A DNA stretch of 64,000 bases. Origin: an uncultured Pseudorhodobacter sp. Lineage in GTDB: Bacteria > Pseudomonadota > Alphaproteobacteria > Rhodobacterales > Rhodobacteraceae. The translations under genes and the position numbers were made by a program. Below the pieces are notes generated by a model. The model did not search any database, was not told the DNA's origin, and was given only the letters and a program-made list of their open reading frames with translations. Positions 1-8,902 of the stretch are shown piece by piece (the first letter of the stretch is position 1; each line of letters opens with the position of its first letter). The stretch is from positions 1-64,000 of the forward strand of contig CAJXWJ010000006.1 of NCBI GenBank assembly GCA_913062925.1, given 5' to 3'.

Positions 1-188
1 GTGCCGGGCGAGCGGTGGATGAAATGCACCGCGCGATGATGCGCACGGCCATATGCCATGCCTTCCAGAATGCGGTCAGGGTCAGCGGTAAAGCCGCGAT
101 AGGCGAAAAACATCGCCTCGACACCCTTGCGGATATTCTCATCGGTTAGAAACAGCAGGCTTTCGCCGCCGGCAGGTGTCTCGGCCAT
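1..188 (-). CDS. MarR-family transcriptional regulator (N-terminal part; gene continues beyond window start)
   Basis: Reverse-strand translation from ATG at 188: MAETPAGGESLLFLTDENIRKGVEAMFFAYRGFTADPDRILEGMAYGRAHHRAVHFIHRSPG..., typical N-terminus of alphaproteobacterial MarR regulators; open to window edge. Confidence 0.75.
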   Translation of the reverse strand, partial: MAETPAGGESLLFLTDENIRKGVEAMFFAYRGFTADPDRILEGMAYGRAHHRAVHFIHRSPG

Positions 189-326
189 CGGTGTCTCCCT
201 TTGCAGCGAATTTACGTCAGTCTTGTTGACATTCCAAGTCATAAGGTTTAGCCAAATCACGATTTCGCGCAACTTTATGCCCGTTTCGGACCTATTGCGC
301 GCAACTTATGCAAATTGGAGTCGAAC

Positions 327-1193
327 ATGGCTGGCTATGACGATCGCGACGGGTTCATCTGGATGGATGGCAAATTGGTGGAATGGCGCTCGGCTCAGGT
401 GCATATCCTGACCCATGCCATGCATTACGCCTCTTCGGTTTTCGAGGGCGAGCGCTGCTATGGCGGCAAGATCTTTAAATCGGTCGAGCATTCCGAACGC
501 CTGCGCAAATCGGGCGAGCTTTTGGACATGCCGCTGCCCTATTCGGTGGCCGAAATCGAAGCCGCAAAAGAAGCAACGCTCAAGGCCAACAACCTGACCG
601 ACGGCTATGTGCGGGCACTCGCGTGGCGCGGTGCGGGCGAAGACATGGGCGTTGCCGCCAAGCGCAACCCGATCCGCATGGCGGTCGCGGTTTGGTCTTG
701 GGGCAACTATTACGGCGACGCCAAGATGAAAGGCGCCAAGCTTGACATCGCCAAGTGGAAACGGCCTTCGCCCGAAACCATTCCGCATGCTGCCAAGGCC
801 GCCGGACTTTACATGATCTGCACGATGTCGAAACATGCAGCCGAAGCCAAGGGCTGTTCGGATGCGATGATGTTTGACTATCGCGGCTATGTTGCCGAGG
901 CGACAGGCGCGAATATCTTCTTTGTCAAAGACGGCGAAGTGCATACCCCCAAGCCCGACGCTTTCTTGAACGGCATCACCCGCCAGACCGTGATTGGTAT
1001 GCTGCGCGAAAAGGGCATCACAGTTCACGAGCGTGTTATCATGCCCGCTGAATTGGAAGATTTCCAGCAATGCTGGCTGACGGGAACCGCAGCCGAGGTG
1101 ACGCCGGTTGGTCAGATCGGGGATTACAATTTTGAAGTTGGCGCCCTGACGCAGCAAATCTCCGCCGATTACGAAAAGCTGGTGCGCGCCTGA
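327..1193 (+). CDS. ilvE: Branched-chain amino acid aminotransferase (class IV aminotransferase)
   Basis: ORF 315..1193; start at 327 (MAGYDDRDGFIWMDGKLVEW) preferred because GGAG lies just upstream. Motifs HAMHYASSVFEGERCYGG, EATGANIFFVKDGEVHTP, CWLTGTAAEVTPV typical of BCAT. Confidence 0.9.
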   Translation: MAGYDDRDGFIWMDGKLVEWRSAQVHILTHAMHYASSVFEGERCYGGKIFKSVEHSERLRKSGELLDMPLPYSVAEIEAAKEATLKANNLTDGYVRALAWRGAGEDMGVAAKRNPIRMAVAVWSWGNYYGDAKMKGAKLDIAKWKRPSPETIPHAAKAAGLYMICTMSKHAAEAKGCSDAMMFDYRGYVAEATGANIFFVKDGEVHTPKPDAFLNGITRQTVIGMLREKGITVHERVIMPAELEDFQQCWLTGTAAEVTPVGQIGDYNFEVGALTQQISADYEKLVRA

Positions 1194-1200
1194 TGCCTTT

Positions 1201-1237
1201 GCCTGTGACGCCCAAGCCAGGATTGAGTGTCACAGGC
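1201..1237. terminator. Stem-loop between convergent genes (possible bidirectional terminator)
   Basis: gcctgtgac ... gtcacaggc 9-bp perfect inverted repeat, 19-nt loop, between ilvE stop and RTX gene stop; no clear T-tract. Confidence 0.3.
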
Positions 1238-1260
1238 TGACCGCGCGTGGCCTCTGGCGC

Positions 1261-4200
1261 TTAACCCGCCAGTCGCATCGGTTCGCGCCAGACATACGGC
1301 CCGTCAGAGATCTGCAACAACTTCGCCTCATGGGCGCGCAAACTACGCCGCGCCGAGGCACCATAGCTGGCCAGACCGTCGCGCAGCAAATTAGGAAAGG
1401 TCGCAAAGATTTGCGCCCGCGAGGCCGAACTCAGCGCGGCAAAGCCTTCCTCGCCGGGATAAAAGCTTTCGCTGGGCGTGCCTTCTGCATAGACGATCTG
1501 ATGTGAGTCGAACATGATGTGAAAATAGGTGACCTGGGCCATCGGCACGGCGCGGATCGCCCCGCCATCGACCAGCATCTTGGCGGGAACCAACACCTCC
1601 TCTTCGCCAAACAGCAGCTCAACCTGCCAACCGCGCACCACCATCCGGTGCAAGGGCGACACCAGCAGATCGCGGCGATTGCTTAGGGTTCCGGCTTCGA
1701 TCAAGATCGGCGCCAAATCTGTCCGCGCCGCGACAGTCATCGAGCCGATCCAGCGGATCGGCTGCAAGCCATGGTCAGCAGTTTCAACCAAATCACCGCG
1801 CTTGAGCATTTCGATAGGGCGCTTGCCTTTGGCAGTGGTGATCCGCGTGCCTTTGACAAAACACACAGCGGTGTCTTGCACTGTCAGCAAAGTGGCATCC
1901 ACCGCCACGCCGCCATTCAGGATTTGTAAGCCACCGGCCGATTGTAAAATTCCATCGGCCTGATCTGCGCGCAGCCACGTTAGGGCAGTGCTATAGGTAT
2001 TGCCCGGATTAGCCGCATTCCGCGCCGCCAAAGTGGTGGCGTTGTAAAACTGCGAAAGATCGACAAAATCAGCGGTGGTAAAGTCGGTGATTGTATCGGC
2101 ACCCTGGACGACAAAAACATCCGCCCCCGCGCCCCCTGTCAGCGTATCGGCTCCTGCACCGCCGTCCAGCGTATCATTTCCAGCGCCGCCAAACAGGGCG
2201 TCAGACCCGTCGCCACCCTGAAGGCTATCATCTCCGCTGGGCACAAAATTCGCAGGCAATGGACCCGAGGATTGAATGACCACATTGTCAACCTGACCAT
2301 CGGTCGCAACAGTGGCGGTCGCAGTGGTATTGGTGATCACCAAGGTGTTGTTTGTCGTGGCAGAGGTGAAGGTCAGGCTGACAGGCAGCACCGATGCATT
2401 GTTCACAGTTTGGGTTGTTGTGCCGATAACCGTGCCGTATGCGTCCAGAACTTCGATCTTGAAAGTGTGTTTGCCGACGCCCCAGCCGTTTTCCAGCAGA
2501 TCGAGGCTTAGCGTCTGCTGTTGGCCCGCATTGACCTGAAAGCTTTGCCGGATCGAATCGCCGTAGGCGGCCTCATCGTTGTTGTTGAACGAGGCATGGC
2601 CATCGCCGTATTCCATCGGCGCTGCGCCACCGGTTGGGTTGCCAATCGTCCAGCCCGACAACCCCGAGCTGAAATTGCCATTGGTGATGCGGTTGCCTGT
2701 CAAGACAGGGTCTCCGACATCCCCATAGATCAGATCATTGCCGGCATCGCCGGAAATGGTGTCATTACCCGCGCCACCATAGATTGTATCGGCGCCATCA
2801 CCGCCCTGAATGCTATCGTTGCCGTTGCCCGAAAAATCCGAGTTAAGCAGCCCCGAGGACTGAATGACCACATTGTCAACCTGACCATCAGACACCACAC
2901 CAGAACTCGAGGTGGTGTTGGTGATCACAAGGGTGTTGAGTGTTGTCGCAGGGGTGAAATTCAGACTGACCGGCAGCACCGATGCATTGTTCACGGTTTG
3001 CGTCGTGGTGGCTATGACCGTGCCGTTTGCATTTAGAATGTCGATCTGGAAGGTATGGTTGCCAACACCACTGCCATTTTCAAGCAGATCCAGGGTCAGG
3101 GTCTGCTGCTGACCAACCGCCGCCTGAAATGTCTGCCGGATCGAATCGCCGTAGACTGCCTCTTCGTTGTTGTTGAACGAAGCTCGGCCATCGCCGTATT
3201 CCATCGGCGCTGCGCCACCCGTTGGGTTGCCGATCGTCCAACCCGTCAAGCCGGCACTAAAATCGCCATTGGTGATGCGGTTGCCGATCAGAGCCGAACC
3301 GCCTGTATCACCATAGATCAGATCATTGCCGGCACCGCCCGCAAGACTGTCATCCCCCGCACCGCCCAAGACAATGTCATCACCAGCGCCCGCCACGATG
3401 ACGTCATTGCCATCCCCAGCTTCGATGTAATCGGCTTGGCCGCTGCCTTGAACAAAGTCGTTGCCCGCGCCGCCGTAAAGGAAAGCACCTTGCGCATTGG
3501 CGTTTGGATTGGCGAAAAGCGAGTCATTGCCAATGCCGCCATAAAGCGTATCTGCCTCCGCGCCCGACACACCGCCAAACTGCATATCGCCATAAAGCAC
3601 ATCATCGCCAGCGTCGCCGTAAAGCACATCGGTGCCCAGGCCGCCATTCAGCGTGTCATTATCTGCGCCGCCAAAAAGCAAATCCGACCCGCCGGTGCCG
3701 CCGAACAAGACGTCATTGCCACCGTCACCGTAAATCGTATCGGCCTCACCATCGAAGGTGCCGCCGTCCAGCGTGTCATTGCCCGCACCGCCTGTGATAT
3801 AATCTGCGCCCTGACCGCCATCGACAAAATCATCGCCAGCGTTGTCACCAATGATCGTATCCGCGCCGGCGCCACCATAGGTGCTGTCGTTGCCTGCGCC
3901 ATCCCAGACGAAGTCGTTGCCGGAGCCGGCATAGATCAGATTGCTGCCGGTGTTATTCGCAATCCCTCCGACATCATCAATGGTATCATCGCCGTCACCC
4001 GCGTAAACGGTGTCATTGCCCGTGCCGTAGACGATAAGGTCATTGTTGGCACCGCCATAAAGCAGGTCGTTGCCGTCGCCGCCGTAAACAGAATCTTCGC
4101 CAAGGCCGCCCAAAAGGGTGTCATTGCCACCATTGCCACTGATAATGTCATTGCCCGCGCCGCCATCCAGCAATTCAGAGGTGTCGTTGCGCCCTGTGAT

Positions 4201-4926
4201 CGTATCGGTGCCGCTGCCGCCAAGCACGGTTTCAATGCTGGAAAGCACCCTGCCGTATTGATCCTGGCCGGTTTCCAGATTCAAATTATAGGAATAGGCA
4301 TCTACCGCAGAGCCTGCGATCTGATAGGTGTCGTCGCCCGCGCCACCGTAATAGCCTTCGTTGACGCCGAAATTGGCCAGAATGACGTCATTGCCATCGC
4401 CGCCATAAATCGTGTCGTCATTAATCCCGCCGTCCAGCACATCATTGCCAGCACCGCCAAAAAGTCTGTCAAAGCCATCGCCGCCCAAAAGCGTGTCATC
4501 GCCCGTGCCGCCATCAAGCGTGTCATCGCCGGTGCCGCCGTCAAGCAGATCCCAGCCAACGCCTCCAAACAGGCTGTCGCTGCCCGAGTCACCAAAATAC
4601 TGATCGTCGCCACCATTTTCGCCCCAAAGCGAATCATCGCCCGAACCACCGAAATAGGTATCATTGCCCGAGCCATCCCAGACCAGATCATTGCCCGAGC
4701 CGCCATAGACAAGGTTTTGGCCCGGTAAAATCGGAGCCCCGCCGGCGTCATCGATGGTGTCGTTGCCAGAACCGGCATAGACCGTATCGTTGCCAGCGCC
4801 ATAGTTGATAAGATCATTACCCCGGCCGCCATAGACCATATCATCGCCCGCACCGGCAAAGATCTGGTCACCCGACGAAGAGCCGGTAATGGTATCGCTG
4901 TTGTTTGTGCCGTTAAACGTCGCCAT
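1261..4926 (-). CDS. Large RTX (hemolysin-type Ca-binding repeat) secreted protein with C-terminal Hint domain and a duplicated internal ~145-aa domain
   Basis: Dozens of GGxGxDxxx/GGxGNDxxxGG nonapeptides; C-terminal CFVKGTRITTAKGKRPIEMLKRGDLVETADHGLQPIRWIG (Hint). Start at MATFNGTNNSDTITG (4926) preferred over ORF start 4971. Confidence 0.9.
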   Translation of the reverse strand: MATFNGTNNSDTITGSSSGDQIFAGAGDDMVYGGRGNDLINYGAGNDTVYAGSGNDTIDDAGGAPILPGQNLVYGGSGNDLVWDGSGNDTYFGGSGDDSLWGENGGDDQYFGDSGSDSLFGGVGWDLLDGGTGDDTLDGGTGDDTLLGGDGFDRLFGGAGNDVLDGGINDDTIYGGDGNDVILANFGVNEGYYGGAGDDTYQIAGSAVDAYSYNLNLETGQDQYGRVLSSIETVLGGSGTDTITGRNDTSELLDGGAGNDIISGNGGNDTLLGGLGEDSVYGGDGNDLLYGGANNDLIVYGTGNDTVYAGDGDDTIDDVGGIANNTGSNLIYAGSGNDFVWDGAGNDSTYGGAGADTIIGDNAGDDFVDGGQGADYITGGAGNDTLDGGTFDGEADTIYGDGGNDVLFGGTGGSDLLFGGADNDTLNGGLGTDVLYGDAGDDVLYGDMQFGGVSGAEADTLYGGIGNDSLFANPNANAQGAFLYGGAGNDFVQGSGQADYIEAGDGNDVIVAGAGDDIVLGGAGDDSLAGGAGNDLIYGDTGGSALIGNRITNGDFSAGLTGWTIGNPTGGAAPMEYGDGRASFNNNEEAVYGDSIRQTFQAAVGQQQTLTLDLLENGSGVGNHTFQIDILNANGTVIATTTQTVNNASVLPVSLNFTPATTLNTLVITNTTSSSGVVSDGQVDNVVIQSSGLLNSDFSGNGNDSIQGGDGADTIYGGAGNDTISGDAGNDLIYGDVGDPVLTGNRITNGNFSSGLSGWTIGNPTGGAAPMEYGDGHASFNNNDEAAYGDSIRQSFQVNAGQQQTLSLDLLENGWGVGKHTFKIEVLDAYGTVIGTTTQTVNNASVLPVSLTFTSATTNNTLVITNTTATATVATDGQVDNVVIQSSGPLPANFVPSGDDSLQGGDGSDALFGGAGNDTLDGGAGADTLTGGAGADVFVVQGADTITDFTTADFVDLSQFYNATTLAARNAANPGNTYSTALTWLRADQADGILQSAGGLQILNGGVAVDATLLTVQDTAVCFVKGTRITTAKGKRPIEMLKRGDLVETADHGLQPIRWIGSMTVAARTDLAPILIEAGTLSNRRDLLVSPLHRMVVRGWQVELLFGEEEVLVPAKMLVDGGAIRAVPMAQVTYFHIMFDSHQIVYAEGTPSESFYPGEEGFAALSSASRAQIFATFPNLLRDGLASYGASARRSLRAHEAKLLQISDGPYVWREPMRLAG
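2263..2698 (-). repeat. Copy 2 of ~145-aa domain duplicated inside the RTX protein (approximate bounds)
   Basis: GNRITNGNFSSGLSGWTIGNPTGGAAPMEYGDGHASFNNNDEAAYGDSIRQSFQ...VDNVVIQSSG; near-identical to copy at 2852..3288. Confidence 0.85.
2852..3288 (-). repeat. Copy 1 of ~145-aa domain duplicated inside the RTX protein (approximate bounds)
   Basis: GNRITNGDFSAGLTGWTIGNPTGGAAPMEYGDGRASFNNNEEAVYGDSIRQTFQ...VDNVVIQSSG; offset ~590 bp from the other copy. Confidence 0.85.
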
Positions 4927-5142
4927 TTCGCCCCGCTTGTGCCAACAGCTTGTTTGCGCAGTGACGCGCAAGGCAAGACCAGCAGGGCAAAGCCCAAAGC
5001 TGCCTTTTCAACCTGAAAAACACACCTGATTTGGCCTTTGCGGCCTGACTGCTCTTTTTTGCGGTTCGACATCCATTGGTATCGAACTCTTATCTTTAGT
5101 ATAGAGCCAGCTCGAGGGGGCGTTGTCTATAAATTCTTACTA

Positions 5143-5158
5143 AAATTGGACACAATTT
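5143..5158. promoter_or_regulatory. Palindrome AAATTG-GACA-CAATTT upstream of RTX gene; contains 12-mer shared with the adhesin upstream region
   Basis: Perfect 6-4-6 inverted repeat; TGGACACAATTT also occurs at 31686-31697. Confidence 0.4.
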
Positions 5159-5252
5159 GGCTCGATAAGCGCCACTAAGCTAAAAATCTTGGCCAATAAG
5201 ACACAGATTAAGGCATAATTGTGGCAAGTGCCGCAGTCAGGCCCGTTGCGGC

Positions 5253-6506
5253 CTAGCCAAATATGTCAGTGGTGATCTGCTCGTACCAGCTTAGACCCTC
5301 GGCTGCGGTCTCACTGCGGGTCTGCGGGCTTTCATCAGGGGCGCTGATGATCAAACTATCAGATTGGAACTTTTCCGGCGTCGGATGAAAGCTTTCGCTT
5401 AGTTTCACTGCGTCATTGGGGGCCAAAAGCGACCAGCAAATGTTGGCATAGCTTGGGTCCGTGCGCGCAACGCCTGCCGCTTCGGCAAGCAGGGCGGCAG
5501 CGGCGGCATAGGCATGACCATGCGCAGCAAAGGCCGATTTCGGCATATCGCCCGCAGCGGCACTGTCGCCCAAGACATAGACCTGCGGATCCATCCGGCT
5601 TTGCAGGGTAAAGGCATCAACGGGGGCCCAGCCGCTGGCATCGGTCACGCCAGCAAGCGCTGCAATCCGGCCAGCCTGCTGGGCGGGAATGGCGTTGCAG
5701 ACATCGACGGCCACGGTTTCGCCGTCGATCACGACCTGCATCGCTTCGGGGCGGATTTCCAGATCTTCCGCGCCAAAGTCGGGGCCGATCCAGCTGATCA
5801 TGCCATTGTAATATTTGCCCCAAGCATTCTCGAACAGGGTCTGTTTGGTGAAATGATCCTTGGGGTCAAAGATCAGGATTTTCGCGGTCGGATTGGTCTG
5901 TTTCAACCGATGCGCCAGCATCGAGACCCGCTCATAAGGCGAAGGTGGGCAGCGATAGGGCGCGGGCGGCGCGATCATCGCAAAGACCCCACCCTGTGGC
6001 ATCGCGTCGATCTGATCGCGCAGCAAGCGGGTTTGGTCGGGGGATTTGAACGCATGCGGCATGATCTGCGCCGCCTCTGGCGTCCACCCCGGCAGCGCGT
6101 CCTCGACAAAATCGATGCCGGTTGACAGCACCAATCTGTCGTAGGTCAGCACCTCGCCCGACCCAAGCGTGACCGTCTTGGCCGAGCGATCAACCGCTGT
6201 GGCCGTTGTCTGCAAAATCTGTACACCCGCGCCTGCCAGCGCCTGATAGCCAAAGGTCAGGCTGTCAAAATCGCGCAGACCGCCAAGATAAAGGTTGGAC
6301 AAAAAGCAGGTGTGATAGGCCGGATGCGGCTCGACCAAGCTGACCCGCAGCCCCGCTTTCGCCAACAGCCGCGCCATGGTGGCCCCACCAACACCGCCGC
6401 CGATCACCACCACATGCAGCCCAGCCTTGGCCTGCAACATCGGTGCGGACAGCCAAGCGGCCCCCGTCAATGCAGCCTTTAGAACATGGCGGCGGTCAAG
6501 CGGCAT
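5253..6506 (-). CDS. soxF: Sulfide dehydrogenase flavoprotein (SoxF / FCSD flavoprotein subunit)
   Basis: Tat-like leader, HVVVIGGGVGGATMARLLAKAGLRVSLVEP FAD-binding motif, FCSD-type C-terminus, last gene of sox cluster. Confidence 0.85.
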   Translation of the reverse strand: MPLDRRHVLKAALTGAAWLSAPMLQAKAGLHVVVIGGGVGGATMARLLAKAGLRVSLVEPHPAYHTCFLSNLYLGGLRDFDSLTFGYQALAGAGVQILQTTATAVDRSAKTVTLGSGEVLTYDRLVLSTGIDFVEDALPGWTPEAAQIMPHAFKSPDQTRLLRDQIDAMPQGGVFAMIAPPAPYRCPPSPYERVSMLAHRLKQTNPTAKILIFDPKDHFTKQTLFENAWGKYYNGMISWIGPDFGAEDLEIRPEAMQVVIDGETVAVDVCNAIPAQQAGRIAALAGVTDASGWAPVDAFTLQSRMDPQVYVLGDSAAAGDMPKSAFAAHGHAYAAAAALLAEAAGVARTDPSYANICWSLLAPNDAVKLSESFHPTPEKFQSDSLIISAPDESPQTRSETAAEGLSWYEQITTDIFG

Positions 6507-6561
6507 TGGTTTCGCATCCTATCGAAACCCTTGGGCGGCGCGCGGCCGCCCAAGGCTGAAA

Positions 6562-7596
6562 TCATTGAGAAAAGCTGGAAAGATAGGCGATCAACGCCGC
6601 GCGATCCTCTGGCTTTTTCAGACCGGCAAAAGACATCTTGTTCTTTGGAACAGCCGCTTTCGGATCAGCCAGATAAGCGTCAAGGCTGGCCTCATCCCAG
6701 ATCAGCCCGGCTTCGCCTGCGGCCAACATCGCTGGCGAATACTTAAAGCCCTCGACGCTGCCCGCCTTATGGCCAACAACACCGTTCAGCATCGGACCCG
6801 CGCCGTTTTTGGCGCCATCACCGACTTTGTGGCAGGCGGCGCATTTCTTGAACACCTTGGCCCCCGCCTCGATCATCGCAGGATCAACGGCGGCAGGTTC
6901 AGGCGCGGCAGGCGCAGCGGGTTCGGCGGCAACGGGTTCGGCCACCGCTTCGGCCTTGGCCGCGCCCTCGTCCGGCGTCACATCCAGCACCGAAGCATAG
7001 GCGGTGATTTCGACCTTATCCTTGCAGTTTTCCATGCAAGCCGGTTTTGAAAACTCGGCCAGCTCCACTGTGTCACGATTGTCGACAAAGAAGCCCTCGG
7101 CGTTGGGCATTTTGATCTCGCCAAAGTTTTCCTTCGACAGCACAAAATCTTCATCCACCAGATCGTTGGAATACAAGATATAGGCCAAAATCGCATAGAC
7201 ATCGTTCGGCTCTAGCGTCTGCGCATTGCCGTAGGGCATCGAGCGATGCACATAGTCAAAGGTTGTCGACAGATAGGGCCAATAGGAGCCTACGGTTTTC
7301 AAAGGGTCGGTATCGGCCAAAGTGCCCTGACCACCGGCCAGCTTTGGCCAGTTGTCGACGCCCTCGGCAAATTCGCCGTGGCAAACCGCGCAACGCTCGG
7401 AAAACAGATCCTCGCCGGTGGTCACATCGCCCGAGCCTTCGGGCAAGCCTTGGCCATCGGGGCGCACATCATGGTTCCATGCGGCGATTTCCTCAGGCAA
7501 AGCGGCGCGGCCCAGACCGATCTTTTCCGCAAAGGCGGGGGCGGTCAAAGCAGTGGCCAGCGTCAAACCTAATAGAAGTTCAGGAAATTTCGACAT
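6562..7596 (-). CDS. soxD: Sulfur/sulfite dehydrogenase diheme cytochrome c subunit SoxD
   Basis: Two heme motifs CAVCH and CAACH, Ala/Pro linker, follows and overlaps soxC. Confidence 0.9.
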   Translation of the reverse strand: MSKFPELLLGLTLATALTAPAFAEKIGLGRAALPEEIAAWNHDVRPDGQGLPEGSGDVTTGEDLFSERCAVCHGEFAEGVDNWPKLAGGQGTLADTDPLKTVGSYWPYLSTTFDYVHRSMPYGNAQTLEPNDVYAILAYILYSNDLVDEDFVLSKENFGEIKMPNAEGFFVDNRDTVELAEFSKPACMENCKDKVEITAYASVLDVTPDEGAAKAEAVAEPVAAEPAAPAAPEPAAVDPAMIEAGAKVFKKCAACHKVGDGAKNGAGPMLNGVVGHKAGSVEGFKYSPAMLAAGEAGLIWDEASLDAYLADPKAAVPKNKMSFAGLKKPEDRAALIAYLSSFSQ

Positions 7597-8860
7597 TCTC
7601 GGCCTCCCCGTTCGACTTGACCCACCAAGTCTGAATGCAATTGTTGTGATAGACCGAATTCAGGCCACGAATGGCACGCAGCGCGGCCTTTGTCGGCTGC
7701 ACATAGCCGGTGCTGTCGGTGGCGCGCGATTGCAGCAGCATTTCCGACCCGTCCCAGACATGATCGAAATAGAACCGATGCAGCGCCTTGTCGCTGGCCT
7801 GCGGCGCAAGCCGTGCCTCATGCCAGGTTTTGCCGCCGTCCACCGTCACATCGACCCGCGTGATAGACCCGCGACCCGACCAAGCCAAACCTGTGATCAC
7901 AAGCGGCCCAGTGCCATGTTTGATCGGCATTTGCGGGCTGGGCGAGGTGACCACGGATTTCGCATCCATCACCCATGTCCATTTGCGCGCCGAACCATCG
8001 GCCATGGTGTCAGTGTATTTCGAGGTTTCTTCGCGGGTTTCCCAAGGCTGATCACCAACTTCGATGCGGCGCAGCCATTTGACCCACATATTGCCCTCCC
8101 AGCCGGGCACCACCAAGCGCACCGGATAGCCATGCTCTTTGCGCAGGGCCTCACCATTGGCTTTGAAGGCAACAAGGCAATCGTCCAGCGCCTTTTCCAT
8201 CGGAATCGAGCGGCCGTTCGACGAGGCGTCGGCACCTTCGACCAAGATCCACTTGCCCTCGGGCTGCACGCCCGCCTCTTCCAGCAACAGCCGCAGCGGG
8301 ATGCCAGTATATTCCATGTTATGGATCATGCCATGGGTAAACTGCGAGCCGTTCAGCTGCGCGCCGGCCCATTCCATGCCGGTATTGGCGGCGCATTCCA
8401 GAAAATGCACCCGGCTTTCGCGCGGAAAGCGTTCCAGATCGGCATAGGTGAACACAAGCGGCGTATCGACCAAGCCATTGATCATAAGCCGATAATCATC
8501 CTTCGACAGCTCGATCGCGCCAGAGTGGTGGCGTTCAAACCCGCAGCCCTGCGGCGTGATGGTGCCATCCAGCGCATGGATCGGGGTGAAGTTGATCGAC
8601 GAGGTCACATCCGCCGTCAGCCAAGGCACGTTGCGCCGAACAACGTCGGTTTCAAAGCGGATCGGCAGGCCATAGGGCGTGGCATCGACGCCATCGCCAA
8701 AGCTTTGCGCCCAAGGCTGCACTGTGGTGATCAGCGGATCAGGCGTCTGCGCCATGCCGGCGCCGCCGGTCACCGCCAGCGCCGAACCTGCAACGCTTGC
8801 CCGCAAAAACCCACGGCGCGTGGTGCCGAAGTCTGCGGTGTCAGTTGGTTTTTCCGTCAT
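7580..8860 (-). CDS. soxC: Sulfur/sulfite dehydrogenase molybdopterin subunit SoxC
   Basis: MTEKPTDTADFGTTRRGFLRASVAGSALAV Tat leader; HFLECAANTGMEW molybdenum-cofactor Cys region; sulfite oxidase family. Confidence 0.92.
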   Translation of the reverse strand: MTEKPTDTADFGTTRRGFLRASVAGSALAVTGGAGMAQTPDPLITTVQPWAQSFGDGVDATPYGLPIRFETDVVRRNVPWLTADVTSSINFTPIHALDGTITPQGCGFERHHSGAIELSKDDYRLMINGLVDTPLVFTYADLERFPRESRVHFLECAANTGMEWAGAQLNGSQFTHGMIHNMEYTGIPLRLLLEEAGVQPEGKWILVEGADASSNGRSIPMEKALDDCLVAFKANGEALRKEHGYPVRLVVPGWEGNMWVKWLRRIEVGDQPWETREETSKYTDTMADGSARKWTWVMDAKSVVTSPSPQMPIKHGTGPLVITGLAWSGRGSITRVDVTVDGGKTWHEARLAPQASDKALHRFYFDHVWDGSEMLLQSRATDSTGYVQPTKAALRAIRGLNSVYHNNCIQTWWVKSNGEAENVEIS

Positions 8861-8902
8861 GGGGTCTTTCTCCTTCACGGGACTTTTCCTGTGGGTGCGG
8901 GC

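Noticed and set aside
306-1157. 283-aa minus-strand ORF antisense to ilvE
   Set aside because: Opposite strand has an unmistakable BCAT; no recognizable motifs here.
3055-4728. 557-aa plus-strand ORF antisense to the RTX gene
   Set aside because: Low-complexity Ile/Ala/Val-rich translation produced by the complement of repeated GGxGxD codons; the RTX frame is clearly the coding one.
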